Assembly (NCBI GenBank): GCA_002723015.1
Contig: PBNG01000061.1
Span: forward strand, 1-21,587
Direction of reading: 5' to 3'
DNA from: Roseibacillus sp.
GTDB taxonomy: Bacteria; Verrucomicrobiota; Verrucomicrobiae; Verrucomicrobiales; Akkermansiaceae
DNA length: 21,587 bases
In this document: positions 1-7,643 of the stretch, piece by piece
How positions within the stretch are numbered: the stretch's first letter is position 1
Layout of the letters: each line of letters opens with the position of its first letter
Program-made: the position numbers and the translations under genes
Notes under the pieces: generated by a model
Database searches by the model: none
What the model was told of the DNA's origin: nothing
What the model saw: only the letters and a program-made list of their open reading frames with translations

Positions 1-48
1 GTCAGTGGAGCCCCGTTTGTTGGATGGAGGAGATAAACTTGTTTTTGC

Positions 49-585
49 TCAGGCCTCCTCAGCAGGAGGGTCTGCCGGAGGAGCAGGAGGGGCCGCAGGA
101 GGATCTGCCGGAGGAGCAGGAGGGGAAGTTGCTAAAGTGGCGGCAGTCGATACTCCTTGATACTGAGCACTGCCGAAGGCCAGTATGAGGAGAAAGATCG
201 GGTTAAGGAGGATCAATCCGGCCACAAAGCCTCCATCTTTTCCGAAGCGTTTGGCGTAATTGAGGCATTGAATGATGAACATCACTAGGGCCGATACGTA
301 ATTAACAACCGGGATGAGATACCAGATGACCCACCATTTCGGACGGCCCTAGACGTCGAGCATCACAATCCAGCTGTAAATGGGAATAATGGCGGCCCAG
401 CCGGGTTGTCCTGCCTTTTCAAAGATCTTCCAATTCGCAATGACGTCGATTGCTATTAAAATTAGAAAAGGAATTAAAAGAGCGCCAAAGAGAAGGGCAA
501 TTATCCCAGCTTCTTCAGCCGACATGTTGTATTGATCAGTTTGGGCGACCAATAAGGGCAGGTTCAAAATGTTCATTTGAAGCAT
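49..585 (-). pseudogene. DUF5684-like membrane protein interrupted by an in-frame TAG
   Basis: Two 78-residue segments lie in the same minus-strand frame, separated by 21 codons that are open except for one TAG at 349-351. Read through, they give a single protein of about 178 residues with four hydrophobic segments: after EEAGIIALLFG, around GWAAIIPIYSWIVML, around WWVIWYLIPVVNY, and around GFVAGLILLNPIFLLILAFG. The order WKIFEKAGQPGW, IPIY, GRPKWW, AKRFGKDGG, FGSAQY matches small membrane proteins annotated as DUF5684, whose function is unknown. The amber codon falls just before GRPKWW, inside the conserved core. The C-terminus is a Pro/Ala/Asp-rich tail. The start at 585 is preceded by a weak AGGA-like sequence. 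It could be a young pseudogene, a base-call error or a readthrough gene. Other genes here use TAG as a normal stop, so codon reassignment is unlikely. Confidence 0.72.
62..127. repeat. Tandem 33-bp repeat, two copies, coding for a Pro-rich tail
   Basis: Two adjacent 33-bp units (62-94 and 95-127) share 31 matching-register bases with one mismatch (G70 versus A103), then diverge in the last two bases. They encode the PPADPPA/APP-type Pro-Ala-Asp tail of the DUF5684-like protein on the minus strand. The period is a multiple of three, so copy-number change would keep the frame. Confidence 0.8.
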
Positions 586-644
586 TCTATCCTGTTGATA
601 ATCAGGGATAAAGTACTATTTGTAATTCCAAATCACCTGTTAAG

Positions 645-672
645 ACGATGTTCGCTTGCACGCAAACGTCGT
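645..672 (-). terminator. Imperfect hairpin downstream of the sulfatase gene (weak terminator candidate)
   Basis: Inverted arms at 645-655 and 662-672 can form an 11-bp stem with one mismatch and one G-U pair around a 6-nt loop. It begins 22 nt after the sulfatase stop codon on the minus strand. There is no strong U-tract after it, so a role as an intrinsic terminator is only a suggestion. Confidence 0.3.
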
Positions 673-694
673 GAAAACCAATTTATGAGGTAAA

Positions 695-2203
695 TCAGCG
701 CGGTCTGCTTCGACCACTGGCCTTGAATTCTTCCAATTTTGCCTTGAGAGATTGTGCGATTTCGGACTTTTCAGCGACGAGGTTCGTCGTTTCGCCGGGA
801 TCGGTCGCGAGGTTGTAGAGTTGTCCCGGGGTCTCGGGAGCTGCATCCGGGAGGGCATATTTCTGAAGCCCGCCACGATAGCGGTTACCGCCGGAGCCCT
901 TGTGGTCGAGGTATTTCCAGTTGCCGCCCCTGATGGCGAGGGCGAGGCTGATGGTCTGGTGGAGGGTATATTGCCGGATGGGTTGGTTCGCCTCTCCGAG
1001 GAGAACAGGCAGCATGTCGAAGCTGTCCTCGGCGGCGTCAACCGGGAGTTCGACTCCGGTGAGGGCGCCGCAGGTGGCCATGAGATCAGTCAGGCAGATA
1101 GTTTGGGCGGTCTTGGACCCTGCTTTGATTCTCCCGGGCCAGCGCGCGATCATGGGAACGCGGTGACCTCCTTCCCAGTTGTCCCGCTTGACCCCCCGCC
1201 ATGGGCGGGCTCCGTCGTGCTGATATTTGTCGCGCATATTGATCACCGTGCCGACCTCGGGGCCGTTGTCGCTGGAGACAATCACAAGAGTGTCCTTGGT
1301 GAGATCGAGGTCCTCGAGCTTCTCGAGGAGTTTCCCGACGATGTGATCGAACTGGAAGATGAAGTCTCCATGAGGACCTGCTTTGGTTTTGCCCTTGAAG
1401 TCCCGGCCCGGAAAGGAGGGGAGGTGGACTGCCTGCAGGGAGTGGAAGAGAAAGAAGGGCTTTTCCGGGCTCTTTTTCACGTGGGTATCGAGGAACTGGA
1501 GGCTTTTCTCAAGGAACACCATGTCGACTTCCTCGAGGTCGAAACCCGGAGCCACCAAGCCCGGTCGGCAGTCAAAGGACCATGCGTGCTTGGGGAGCTT
1601 GCTCTTGTCGACCAGCTGGGTGGGTGGAACAGGGATCCGGTCATTCTCCATGTAGGCGTAGAGCCAATCCGTGGTGGGACAGGAGACCGTCCCAAAGAAG
1701 TGATCGAAGCCGCGGTGGATAGGGCCGTCGGGAACTGGTCGGCTGTAGTCGACCCTGCGCACGGCCTCGAGACCGTTCTTGTTAATGGCTTCGCCGTTCT
1801 TGTCGAAGAAGGTCATCCCGATATGCCATTTGCCAAAGAGAGCGGTGGTGTAGCCCTGTTGCTGCAGCATGGCAGGGAGGGTCAGTCGGTCCTTCTCGAT
1901 CAGGCAGGGGCCCCCAACGCCGGTGAAGACGCCACGGTAATTCAGACGAAAGGCCATGCGCCCGGTCATGATGCTGTAGCGGGTAGGCGTGCAGACCGTG
2001 GAGGGGCTGTGCGCATCGGTGAAGAGCATGCCCTCGCGGGCAAGCCGGTCGAGATGCGGGGTTGGGACCTTGCTCTCCGGGTTGTAGCAACCCACGTCAC
2101 CATACCCAAGATCGTCGGCGAGGATGAAGAGGATGTTGGGCTTCTCCCGGGCGGGGCTCCAGGGGGTGAGGCTGAGGGAGAGCAGGAGAAGCAGGATTCG
2201 CAT
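695..2203 (-). CDS. Secreted FGly-type sulfatase
   Basis: A 502-residue sulfatase of the alkaline-phosphatase superfamily (PF00884), expected to hydrolyse sulfate esters in the periplasm or outside the cell. A hydrophobic signal peptide covers residues 2-18. The mature part opens with NILFILADDLGYGD, giving metal ligands D30 and D31. The maturation motif C71-T-P-T-R75 fits C-x-P-x-R, in which Cys is converted to formylglycine. K125-W126-H127 and SSDNGPE (D312, N313) complete the active-site set. The frame is open a further 221 codons upstream, but that part lacks sulfatase character and overlaps the divergent cyclase gene, so I start at the ATG directly before the signal peptide. Substrate cannot be read from the sequence. 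No sulfatase-maturing enzyme gene lies in the window. The length is usual for the family. Confidence 0.95.
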   Translation of the reverse strand: MRILLLLLSLSLTPWSPAREKPNILFILADDLGYGDVGCYNPESKVPTPHLDRLAREGMLFTDAHSPSTVCTPTRYSIMTGRMAFRLNYRGVFTGVGGPCLIEKDRLTLPAMLQQQGYTTALFGKWHIGMTFFDKNGEAINKNGLEAVRRVDYSRPVPDGPIHRGFDHFFGTVSCPTTDWLYAYMENDRIPVPPTQLVDKSKLPKHAWSFDCRPGLVAPGFDLEEVDMVFLEKSLQFLDTHVKKSPEKPFFLFHSLQAVHLPSFPGRDFKGKTKAGPHGDFIFQFDHIVGKLLEKLEDLDLTKDTLVIVSSDNGPEVGTVINMRDKYQHDGARPWRGVKRDNWEGGHRVPMIARWPGRIKAGSKTAQTICLTDLMATCGALTGVELPVDAAEDSFDMLPVLLGEANQPIRQYTLHQTISLALAIRGGNWKYLDHKGSGGNRYRGGLQKYALPDAAPETPGQLYNLATDPGETTNLVAEKSEIAQSLKAKLEEFKASGRSRPR

Positions 2204-2371
2204 GAGACTCTTGTGTGGAATGATGCGGAGGCCGGTCAAGCGGCGTTTCGAGTATTCCTTGGATTGCGAGGGACGGATCAGGGCGATCCGCGAAACAGGA
2301 TCCAAAGAATGCCTCCAGGAGGGTGGCAAGGGTCCTAGACCGGGCTGGGAAAATCTGTCAGAAAAAGGGTG

Positions 2372-3013
2372 ATGAACACTGATTGGATCGATGTGACCGT
2401 TCCCCTCGAGAACGGGATGGTGCACTGGGAAGGTGATCCCGAGGTCAAGATCTACCGGCATTTCCAACTGGGGGTGGATGGCATGCCATGCAACCTGACC
2501 AAGCTGGAGATCAGTGCGCACACCGCGACTCACATGGATGCGATGTGCCACTTCATACCAGGCGGGGCCGGAATGGATGAGATGCCCCTGGAGGCCACCA
2601 TGGGTCCCTGCCGGGTCATCGGGATGGAGATGGAAAACCAGATCACGCCCTCCGATCTTGAAGACTTGAATCTTCAGCAGGGGGAGCGGATCATTTTCAA
2701 GACCCGCAATACGCCGATGAGCTGGGAAATGGCGCCGGAGTTTGACCGGGACTTTGTCTCCATCAGCGAGGCGGCCGGGAGAGTTCTTGCCGAGGCAGGG
2801 GTAATGACCGTGGGGGTAGATTATCTCAGTATCGGTGGATTCGGGAAGGACGTGGTAGAGGTCCACCAGGTCATGCTGGGGGCTGGGATCTGGGTGATTG
2901 AGGGGCTCTGGCTCGCCGAGGTTGAACCGGGCGATTACGAGCTGGTGTGCTTGCCGCTCAAGATCAAGGGTGCCGACGGAGCACCCTGCCGGGCCCTGCT
3001 CAAGCCCCGCTAA
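2372..3013 (+). CDS. Cyclase family protein (kynurenine-formamidase-like metal hydrolase)
   Basis: A 213-residue cytoplasmic protein of the cyclase family (PF04199), which includes bacterial arylformamidase KynB. It has no signal peptide. An N-terminal HWEGDP segment (residues 18-23) matches the family's Y/W-x-GDP motif. Metal-ligand spacing is preserved in H50-T-A-T-H54-M-D56-A-M-C-H60, although the family consensus HxGTHxDxPxH has Ala for Gly and Met for Pro here. Family members hydrolyse N-formylkynurenine or other amides and lactones, and the substrate here is not evident because no other tryptophan-catabolism gene is nearby. The gene is divergent from the sulfatase, with about 170 bp between the starts. 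An A-rich AAAAAGGG sits immediately before GTG (2369) and ATG (2372). The ATG is preferred, but either could initiate. Confidence 0.9.
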   Translation: MNTDWIDVTVPLENGMVHWEGDPEVKIYRHFQLGVDGMPCNLTKLEISAHTATHMDAMCHFIPGGAGMDEMPLEATMGPCRVIGMEMENQITPSDLEDLNLQQGERIIFKTRNTPMSWEMAPEFDRDFVSISEAAGRVLAEAGVMTVGVDYLSIGGFGKDVVEVHQVMLGAGIWVIEGLWLAEVEPGDYELVCLPLKIKGADGAPCRALLKPR

Positions 3014-3048
3014 CTCTCAGTTTTGCTTCTGGCCGCGGGTCCGGGTGC

Positions 3049-4229
3049 TCAACGCGTTCTGGTGGCCCTGAAGAGATCGCCCCCGCCGGGGGGAAGGGTT
3101 ACCGAGAGGGAGGACTCGTCTTTCGCGGAGCCAAGGGCCTTTACCCATCTTCCACTGTTTCGATCCAGGCGCTCCACCAGAGAGACCGAGGGGTCGAAAG
3201 TCAGAGTGCTGCTACGCTCTTTCGTGATATCGCTGTTGACCGCGAGAAAATGGGGCCGTTTCTGATCGTTCTCAAAGGTGCCAAGAACGAGGTGCTCACC
3301 GGAGCCCTGGATCCAGTAATCTGCAGGGAACTCAGCGGCACCGGGGGCCTCGGGATGAAATGGCTTGGTGTGGTAGACCCCGGTGGAGTGGAGATTCGCG
3401 AGAGTGGGGCCGAGTGGTTGAATGTCCCGAGCGACCTCGGCGAGCGGAGGGACGTTGACCCGCGGAACGATCTTCCCGTTCACGAGGACGGGCTTGTTAT
3501 CCTTTTTCTCGTAGCTGAACATCCAAGGGTCCAGAAGTGGAAGGCCTGCACCCCGTAGGCGAGGCTGGTATACATGGTGTGCCGTAACTGAGGCAGGGAG
3601 ACTCCCCCGCCGACGCAGCGCATGGCGGGGATTCCGTTCTTGCGGGCCAGCTCGCAGATGGAACGGAGGTAAATATAACGCCGCTCGGGATGCCGTCGTC
3701 CATCCCAGTGATAGTGATAGTAGTCGAGGAGCATCGGTTTGACGGTCTCTACAAATTCGTAATACTCGCCCCAGATCGCGCGGTTGATGAAGATGGTTGG
3801 GTGATTGGGGTCAGCCTCGGCGAAAGCACGGGCGATGTTCGCGGATCCCGGGAACGAATTTCTGCGGCGCCGGTCTGAAATAAAGTAGGCGAAGACACTT
3901 TTGTCGTCTCTGAGTCCGGAGGCCTGCTTGTGGAGTTCATTGATGTTGCCGGCCCCGAGCCGTGCGTAGAGTCCATTACGCCGGCACATCTCAAGGAGGT
4001 TGATCTCGCATTCCACTGCGTTGAATCCGTGCGACTTGATAAAGCCGGCCATAACGTCCTGCTGAGCAGGGTCCTCGGGCCATTCTGCCCAGGTCACCAT
4101 CATGAGGGCGGGAACCCGGTAGCGAATCGGCGTCGACCCTGGGGTTTCGATCTGCGATTCATCAGCGACCAGATGGGAGCAGAGGCTGGCGCAGAGAAGA
4201 AGGTGCAGGAGAGAATAGGTCTTGGTCAT
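3049..4229 (-). pseudogene. Secreted TIM-barrel glycosidase-like protein, frameshifted
   Basis: The gene starts at an ATG (4229) followed by a signal peptide (MTKTYSLLHLLLCASLCSHLVA). The first frame runs to a stop at 3480. The C-terminal part continues in another frame from FSYEKKDNKP to a stop at 3049. Adding one G in the CTGGACCC stretch near 3530-3533 (minus strand) gives a smooth junction, FHFWDPWMFSYEKK, and a 393-residue protein. The pattern (MMVTWAEWPEDPAQQ, AYFISD, DPNHPTIFIN, LDYYHYHWDG, SLAYGVQAFHFW) resembles TIM-barrel glycoside-hydrolase-like proteins common in Planctomycetota and Verrucomicrobiota. The exact family is not known to me. A second disturbed spot after AYFISD is described in the findings. 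It is either a decaying gene or contains sequencing errors. Confidence 0.8.
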
Positions 4230-4298
4230 GATTTCAGCAGCGGATACCACAAACGGGGATCCCGGGCGATTCACTGGTTGGAGCAGTCCTAGGTTCTT

Positions 4299-5585
4299 TT
4301 AGAGCCACCCTGCAGGGAGGTCGTCCTTGGTTTCGTGCAGAATTTCGAGAATGCGGCGCTTTTCAGCCTTCCCGAGATACTCAAATCCCTCGATCGGTCC
4401 GGGCGCTGTGAGAATCTCATGGATCCGTTCGTAGATAGCACCTTTCAACATGGGCGGGAATTGTTCAAAGGTGGGGGAGTAAATCATGTAGCTGCAGCGG
4501 TTCTCGAAAATTCGTCCCTTGAGCTGGAGATCCTTGAGCGAGCGGTTCCTACTGTCGGTGATCCGGTTGGCGTTGAAGGCGCGACGGAAACCCGGATCGC
4601 AGGAGACTTCTGGAATCGGAGTTTCCTCACGAAACAGCAGGTAATCGACAACCTTGTCGCGCCCCTCGATGAATTCGTCGATGCTACGTCCCTCATTCAG
4701 CTTGCTCACATCGGTCTCCCCGGGGTCCAGTTTGCTGTCAAAGAGGGACTGGCGGGCCCGGTAGGCTGCTTCTACGAGGCGGTGGTGCATGGTCACCTGA
4801 TGATCAAATACAAGAAGAGCCGCGATATCACTGCCCGGAGCGGGGTAAGCGTCAGTGCTGAAAAAGCGGTCGAGTTTCTCGATATTGGCATACTGTTCAC
4901 GGTCAATGGTGATCTTCCCTCCTTTGCGAGAGGCGATGGCGTTTCCCATGTGCCGCATGGATCCGTGATTTCCGCTCACGAACCACCCTCCGTAGCGGTC
5001 ATGAAGAGGAATGTGGTGTCCCGATCGCCGGTAGTCATCGATGCTCCGGAGTGAGCGCCCCGACTGGTCCGGGTAGACAGAGCGACCGAGGGACCCGGGA
5101 AGGAAATTGGTGGCATCCCCGGCATGGCACCCGAGGCAGGAACGGGTACGTTCAAGCAGTGGGGAACTCTTGTCGTCAAGTTCGCGCTGGAAGTAGAAAA
5201 TGGGCCCCAGTTCTGGATCAAAGCTGGCAATTTCGATCCGGCCGTCGGGCATCCATCCAAGATATACGGACTCGTTAAAGTAGAGTGCCCGCGGGTTGGA
5301 GTAGGAGACTTCCCGTCGCTGAAGGCTCGTTCTTGAAAAGACAAGGACCTGAGTATCCCGGTCGAGGCCGAGTTCCCGGAGCAGGCGCTCCACCAGAGGT
5401 TTGCCATTTGGTTCCTTGATCTGGACTTCTCCCCGGTGCACCCGCTTCATGAGAAGGGTGACAGGATCCTTTGCCTCCTTGCTAAAGTATCCGTGGGGCT
5501 CCAATTCGTAGTCGTTGTAAAACTGTGAGAGTCCGGTCTGGGTCCAGCACAGGATAAAAGTAACAACGAGGGTGCGCATATGCAT
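4299..5585 (-). CDS. Secreted protein with a single CXXCH heme-binding motif
   Basis: A 428-residue exported protein with a signal peptide at residues 3-20 (MRTLVVTFILCWTQTGLS). One c-type heme motif, C150-L-G-C153-H154, lies in the middle within RTRSCLGCHAGDATNF, followed by GSLGRSVYPD. Most of the protein is not a small cytochrome fold: long flanking regions include YLGWMPDGRIEIASFDPELGPIFY before the motif and a charged C-terminal half. Similar uncharacterised proteins with one CXXCH occur in Planctomycetota and Verrucomicrobiota. The role is unknown, and periplasmic electron transfer or heme-dependent chemistry is inference. The ATG at 5585 is chosen because it directly precedes the signal peptide, and ATG 5579 is also possible. 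It lies 94 bp after the upstream oxidoreductase on the same strand. Confidence 0.88.
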   Translation of the reverse strand: MHMRTLVVTFILCWTQTGLSQFYNDYELEPHGYFSKEAKDPVTLLMKRVHRGEVQIKEPNGKPLVERLLRELGLDRDTQVLVFSRTSLQRREVSYSNPRALYFNESVYLGWMPDGRIEIASFDPELGPIFYFQRELDDKSSPLLERTRSCLGCHAGDATNFLPGSLGRSVYPDQSGRSLRSIDDYRRSGHHIPLHDRYGGWFVSGNHGSMRHMGNAIASRKGGKITIDREQYANIEKLDRFFSTDAYPAPGSDIAALLVFDHQVTMHHRLVEAAYRARQSLFDSKLDPGETDVSKLNEGRSIDEFIEGRDKVVDYLLFREETPIPEVSCDPGFRRAFNANRITDSRNRSLKDLQLKGRIFENRCSYMIYSPTFEQFPPMLKGAIYERIHEILTAPGPIEGFEYLGKAEKRRILEILHETKDDLPAGWL

Positions 5586-5679
5586 GAAGATGGTGGTGGA
5601 AGTATCTCGTGGAACGCCGTGGTAGATCAAGGAGATAGCAACCCGTGCCAGACGATCCGTCTGGAATTACGCTGTCCTT

Positions 5680-6672
5680 CTACCGGGTCTGTCCATGTCT
5701 TCTGAGATAGTCAGGAATGGAGATGGGCGTCCCTCCTTGCCGGACACTTTCGTCAGCGGCCTCCATAAAGGCATAGAGTTCGAGGGTAAGCTTTGCTGGA
5801 ACGGGAGGTTTACCGGTTTGAAAAAACTTTACGATTTCCCTGAGCATCGGAGCGTAATTTCCGCCGGATTTCTGTTCAACGATGGCTTTCGTGCCAAAGG
5901 CGGTCACCTTAAAGGAGGTTTTTCCATCGCGAATCCCGTGCAAGGTCCCAATGCGCTCGTTGTTCCATTTTCCGGTCACCACAATGGCCCCGCTGCTTTC
6001 CGTGGCCACGACGCTCTGACACCCGGGCCCCATCACCGTGAAGAGCGCTTCTGCGGCATGAATACCATACCAGAAGAGGCTGGGATGGTGAGGTTCTGAG
6101 GTTGCGGGGCCGTATGATAGAGCGGCGCGGAGTTCGCCAAAGTCTGCGGTGGCGACTTCGACCACACCCGGATACCAGCGCAGAGAAGAGCTGCTGAAGC
6201 AGGGTACGCCGGCATCTTCGGCGAGCTGAAAGATTTTCACGGCATCTTTCAGGGATCCTGCTACGGGCTTGTCGATGAAGACGGGTTTGCCTGCGGCCAG
6301 AACTGGTCTGACCTGCTCAAGGTGGGTGCGTCCATCCAGACTGGTGAGAAGGATTGCGTCGACTTCTTCGCACATCTTCGCAATGTCCTCGTAGATGCGA
6401 ACTCCGTATTTCTCTGTGAGAGTTGTGGTGAAACCTCGCACTCGGTTAATGCTGGCGGGAATATCAACACTCCCTCCTCTGTAAGCTGCTGTCACAGTTG
6501 CACCCGGAACATGAGAAGGGTTGTCTTTATCGTTGAGGAGACCGGTGAAGGCGATGACGTGCGATGTGTCGAGGCCAATGAGCCCGACCTTCAAGGGTAG
6601 ATCGGAGGGGGTCGCGGGGAGAGGCGCAGCGCAGGCAAGCAGAAGCAGAAGAAGGCGATTAATGAGGCTCAT
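5680..6672 (-). CDS. Exported Gfo/Idh/MocA family oxidoreductase
   Basis: A 330-residue NAD(P)-dependent oxidoreductase-like protein. The N-terminal Rossmann region begins VGLIGLDTSH (residues 29-38), a variant of the usual G-x-G-x-x-G. The family motif EKP appears as DKP in GKPVFIDKPVAGS, followed by a C-terminal substrate-binding domain. Residues 2-20 are a strongly hydrophobic leader (LLLLLLACAAPLPA), so the protein is probably exported. C14 after LLA could be a lipobox cysteine. Exported Gfo/Idh/MocA proteins are frequent in Planctomycetota and Verrucomicrobiota and often sit in sugar-degradation loci. The substrate is unknown. It could be the first gene of a minus-strand transcript continuing into the CXXCH protein and the glycosidase-like gene. 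It is divergent from the gene at 6783. Confidence 0.9.
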   Translation of the reverse strand: MSLINRLLLLLLACAAPLPATPSDLPLKVGLIGLDTSHVIAFTGLLNDKDNPSHVPGATVTAAYRGGSVDIPASINRVRGFTTTLTEKYGVRIYEDIAKMCEEVDAILLTSLDGRTHLEQVRPVLAAGKPVFIDKPVAGSLKDAVKIFQLAEDAGVPCFSSSSLRWYPGVVEVATADFGELRAALSYGPATSEPHHPSLFWYGIHAAEALFTVMGPGCQSVVATESSGAIVVTGKWNNERIGTLHGIRDGKTSFKVTAFGTKAIVEQKSGGNYAPMLREIVKFFQTGKPPVPAKLTLELYAFMEAADESVRQGGTPISIPDYLRRHGQTR

Positions 6673-6782
6673 CGTGATCTTTTAGCCCGGAGGAGAAGTC
6701 GAGAGAAGGCGTTTTTGTGTTCGCGACACGTGATAGGAATTAGACGTTTCCAAGCAGGGATTTGAAAGAGACACTGCTGGCC

Positions 6783-7613
6783 ATGACATGTGTGAGACTC
6801 CTGTCTATTGGTAGTGTGGTTGCTCTGTCGCTTAGCCTTTCCGTGGTTGAGGCCAAACCGACTTTTGAAAAAGACGGCACCGTAATCTTCCCGGGGGTGG
6901 ATTTCACGACTGGTGAAGGTAAGGTCTCCACCAGTTTTCGCGCTACCCGGTGGGGGATGTATGACCTCATGTTCGAGGGGACTGCCGATCGCTTCCCAAA
7001 GGCCACGATTAACGGTCAGGGGCCAATCGAGAGTCCCCCCGTTGTAGCGGATTCGGAACAGACCAAGACCGACGGTCTTCTTGCGACAGTTCGTCTGGGC
7101 AGGTTTTACATCAAAGATGCGGGGCGCTGCGTCATGCAATTGCACGGACCTGTCTCCGGGATAACCGCCCTGAAACTTGTGCCGGCTCCCGAGGGAGGCC
7201 ATGTGGTGCAGGAAGGGGCAAAAGCCATCGAGCTCGATGCAAAGAATTGCCGGATCTCAGGCGTGATGCTGCGTTACGAGCCTAATCCGAAGAAGCTCTG
7301 CATCGGATTCTGGGGAAACCCGAATGATTATCCGGTTTGGAACTACACTGTAACAACCGCGGGAAAGTACGAGGTTGTTCTGACGCAGGGATGCGGACGG
7401 GGAGCAGGAGGAAGCAGGGCGGTGCTGGAAACGGCAGGAACCTCTCTGGAGTTCGCCGTCAAGGATACCGGGGGGTATCAAAACTGGATCGACGTGTCGC
7501 TGGGCGAAGTGGAAATCGGGAAGCCTGGGGTCGAGGAACTGTCTGTGAAAGTTCTCAGAAAGGCGCGGGGAATCATGGACATCCGGCGAATTATCCTCAG
7601 GCCGGTGGAATGA
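6783..7613 (+). CDS. Secreted protein with two tandem beta-sandwich (carbohydrate-binding-like) modules
   Basis: A 276-residue protein with a signal peptide (MTCVRLLSIGSVVALSLSLSVVEA). The mature part looks like two modules of one fold. The first runs from about residue 40 to LGRFYIKDAG..GITALKLVPAP, and the second from GFWGNPNDYPVWNYTV to LGEVEIGKPG..IMDIRRIILRP. The second resembles the non-catalytic C-terminal domain attached to many planctomycetal and verrucomicrobial sulfatases and alpha-L-fucosidases (pattern PVWNYTVTTAGKYEV, GSRAVLE, TGGYQNW, MDIRRIILRP). No catalytic domain is present, so a lectin or sugar-binding role in the periplasm is inferred. An in-frame TTG at 6762 would add seven residues. 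I prefer the ATG at the signal peptide. It converges on the DUF1501 gene, with 30 bp between stops. Confidence 0.85.
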   Translation: MTCVRLLSIGSVVALSLSLSVVEAKPTFEKDGTVIFPGVDFTTGEGKVSTSFRATRWGMYDLMFEGTADRFPKATINGQGPIESPPVVADSEQTKTDGLLATVRLGRFYIKDAGRCVMQLHGPVSGITALKLVPAPEGGHVVQEGAKAIELDAKNCRISGVMLRYEPNPKKLCIGFWGNPNDYPVWNYTVTTAGKYEVVLTQGCGRGAGGSRAVLETAGTSLEFAVKDTGGYQNWIDVSLGEVEIGKPGVEELSVKVLRKARGIMDIRRIILRPVE

Positions 7614-7643
7614 AAGAGAACTACTGCGGGTCTTCCTGGAAGA

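Noticed and set aside
752..2338. Long plus-strand open frame of 528 codons opposite the sulfatase
   Set aside because: It is fully antisense to a sulfatase with a complete set of catalytic motifs, has no recognisable domain, and long antisense frames are expected in GC-rich coding DNA.
2204..2866. 221-codon upstream extension of the sulfatase frame
   Set aside because: It has no sulfatase features, overlaps the cyclase gene on the other strand, and would bury the signal peptide.
6669..7202. 177-codon minus-strand frame overlapping the start of the two-module secreted protein
   Set aside because: It is antisense to that protein's signal peptide and first module, and its product is rich in Arg, Lys and Ser with no domain pattern.
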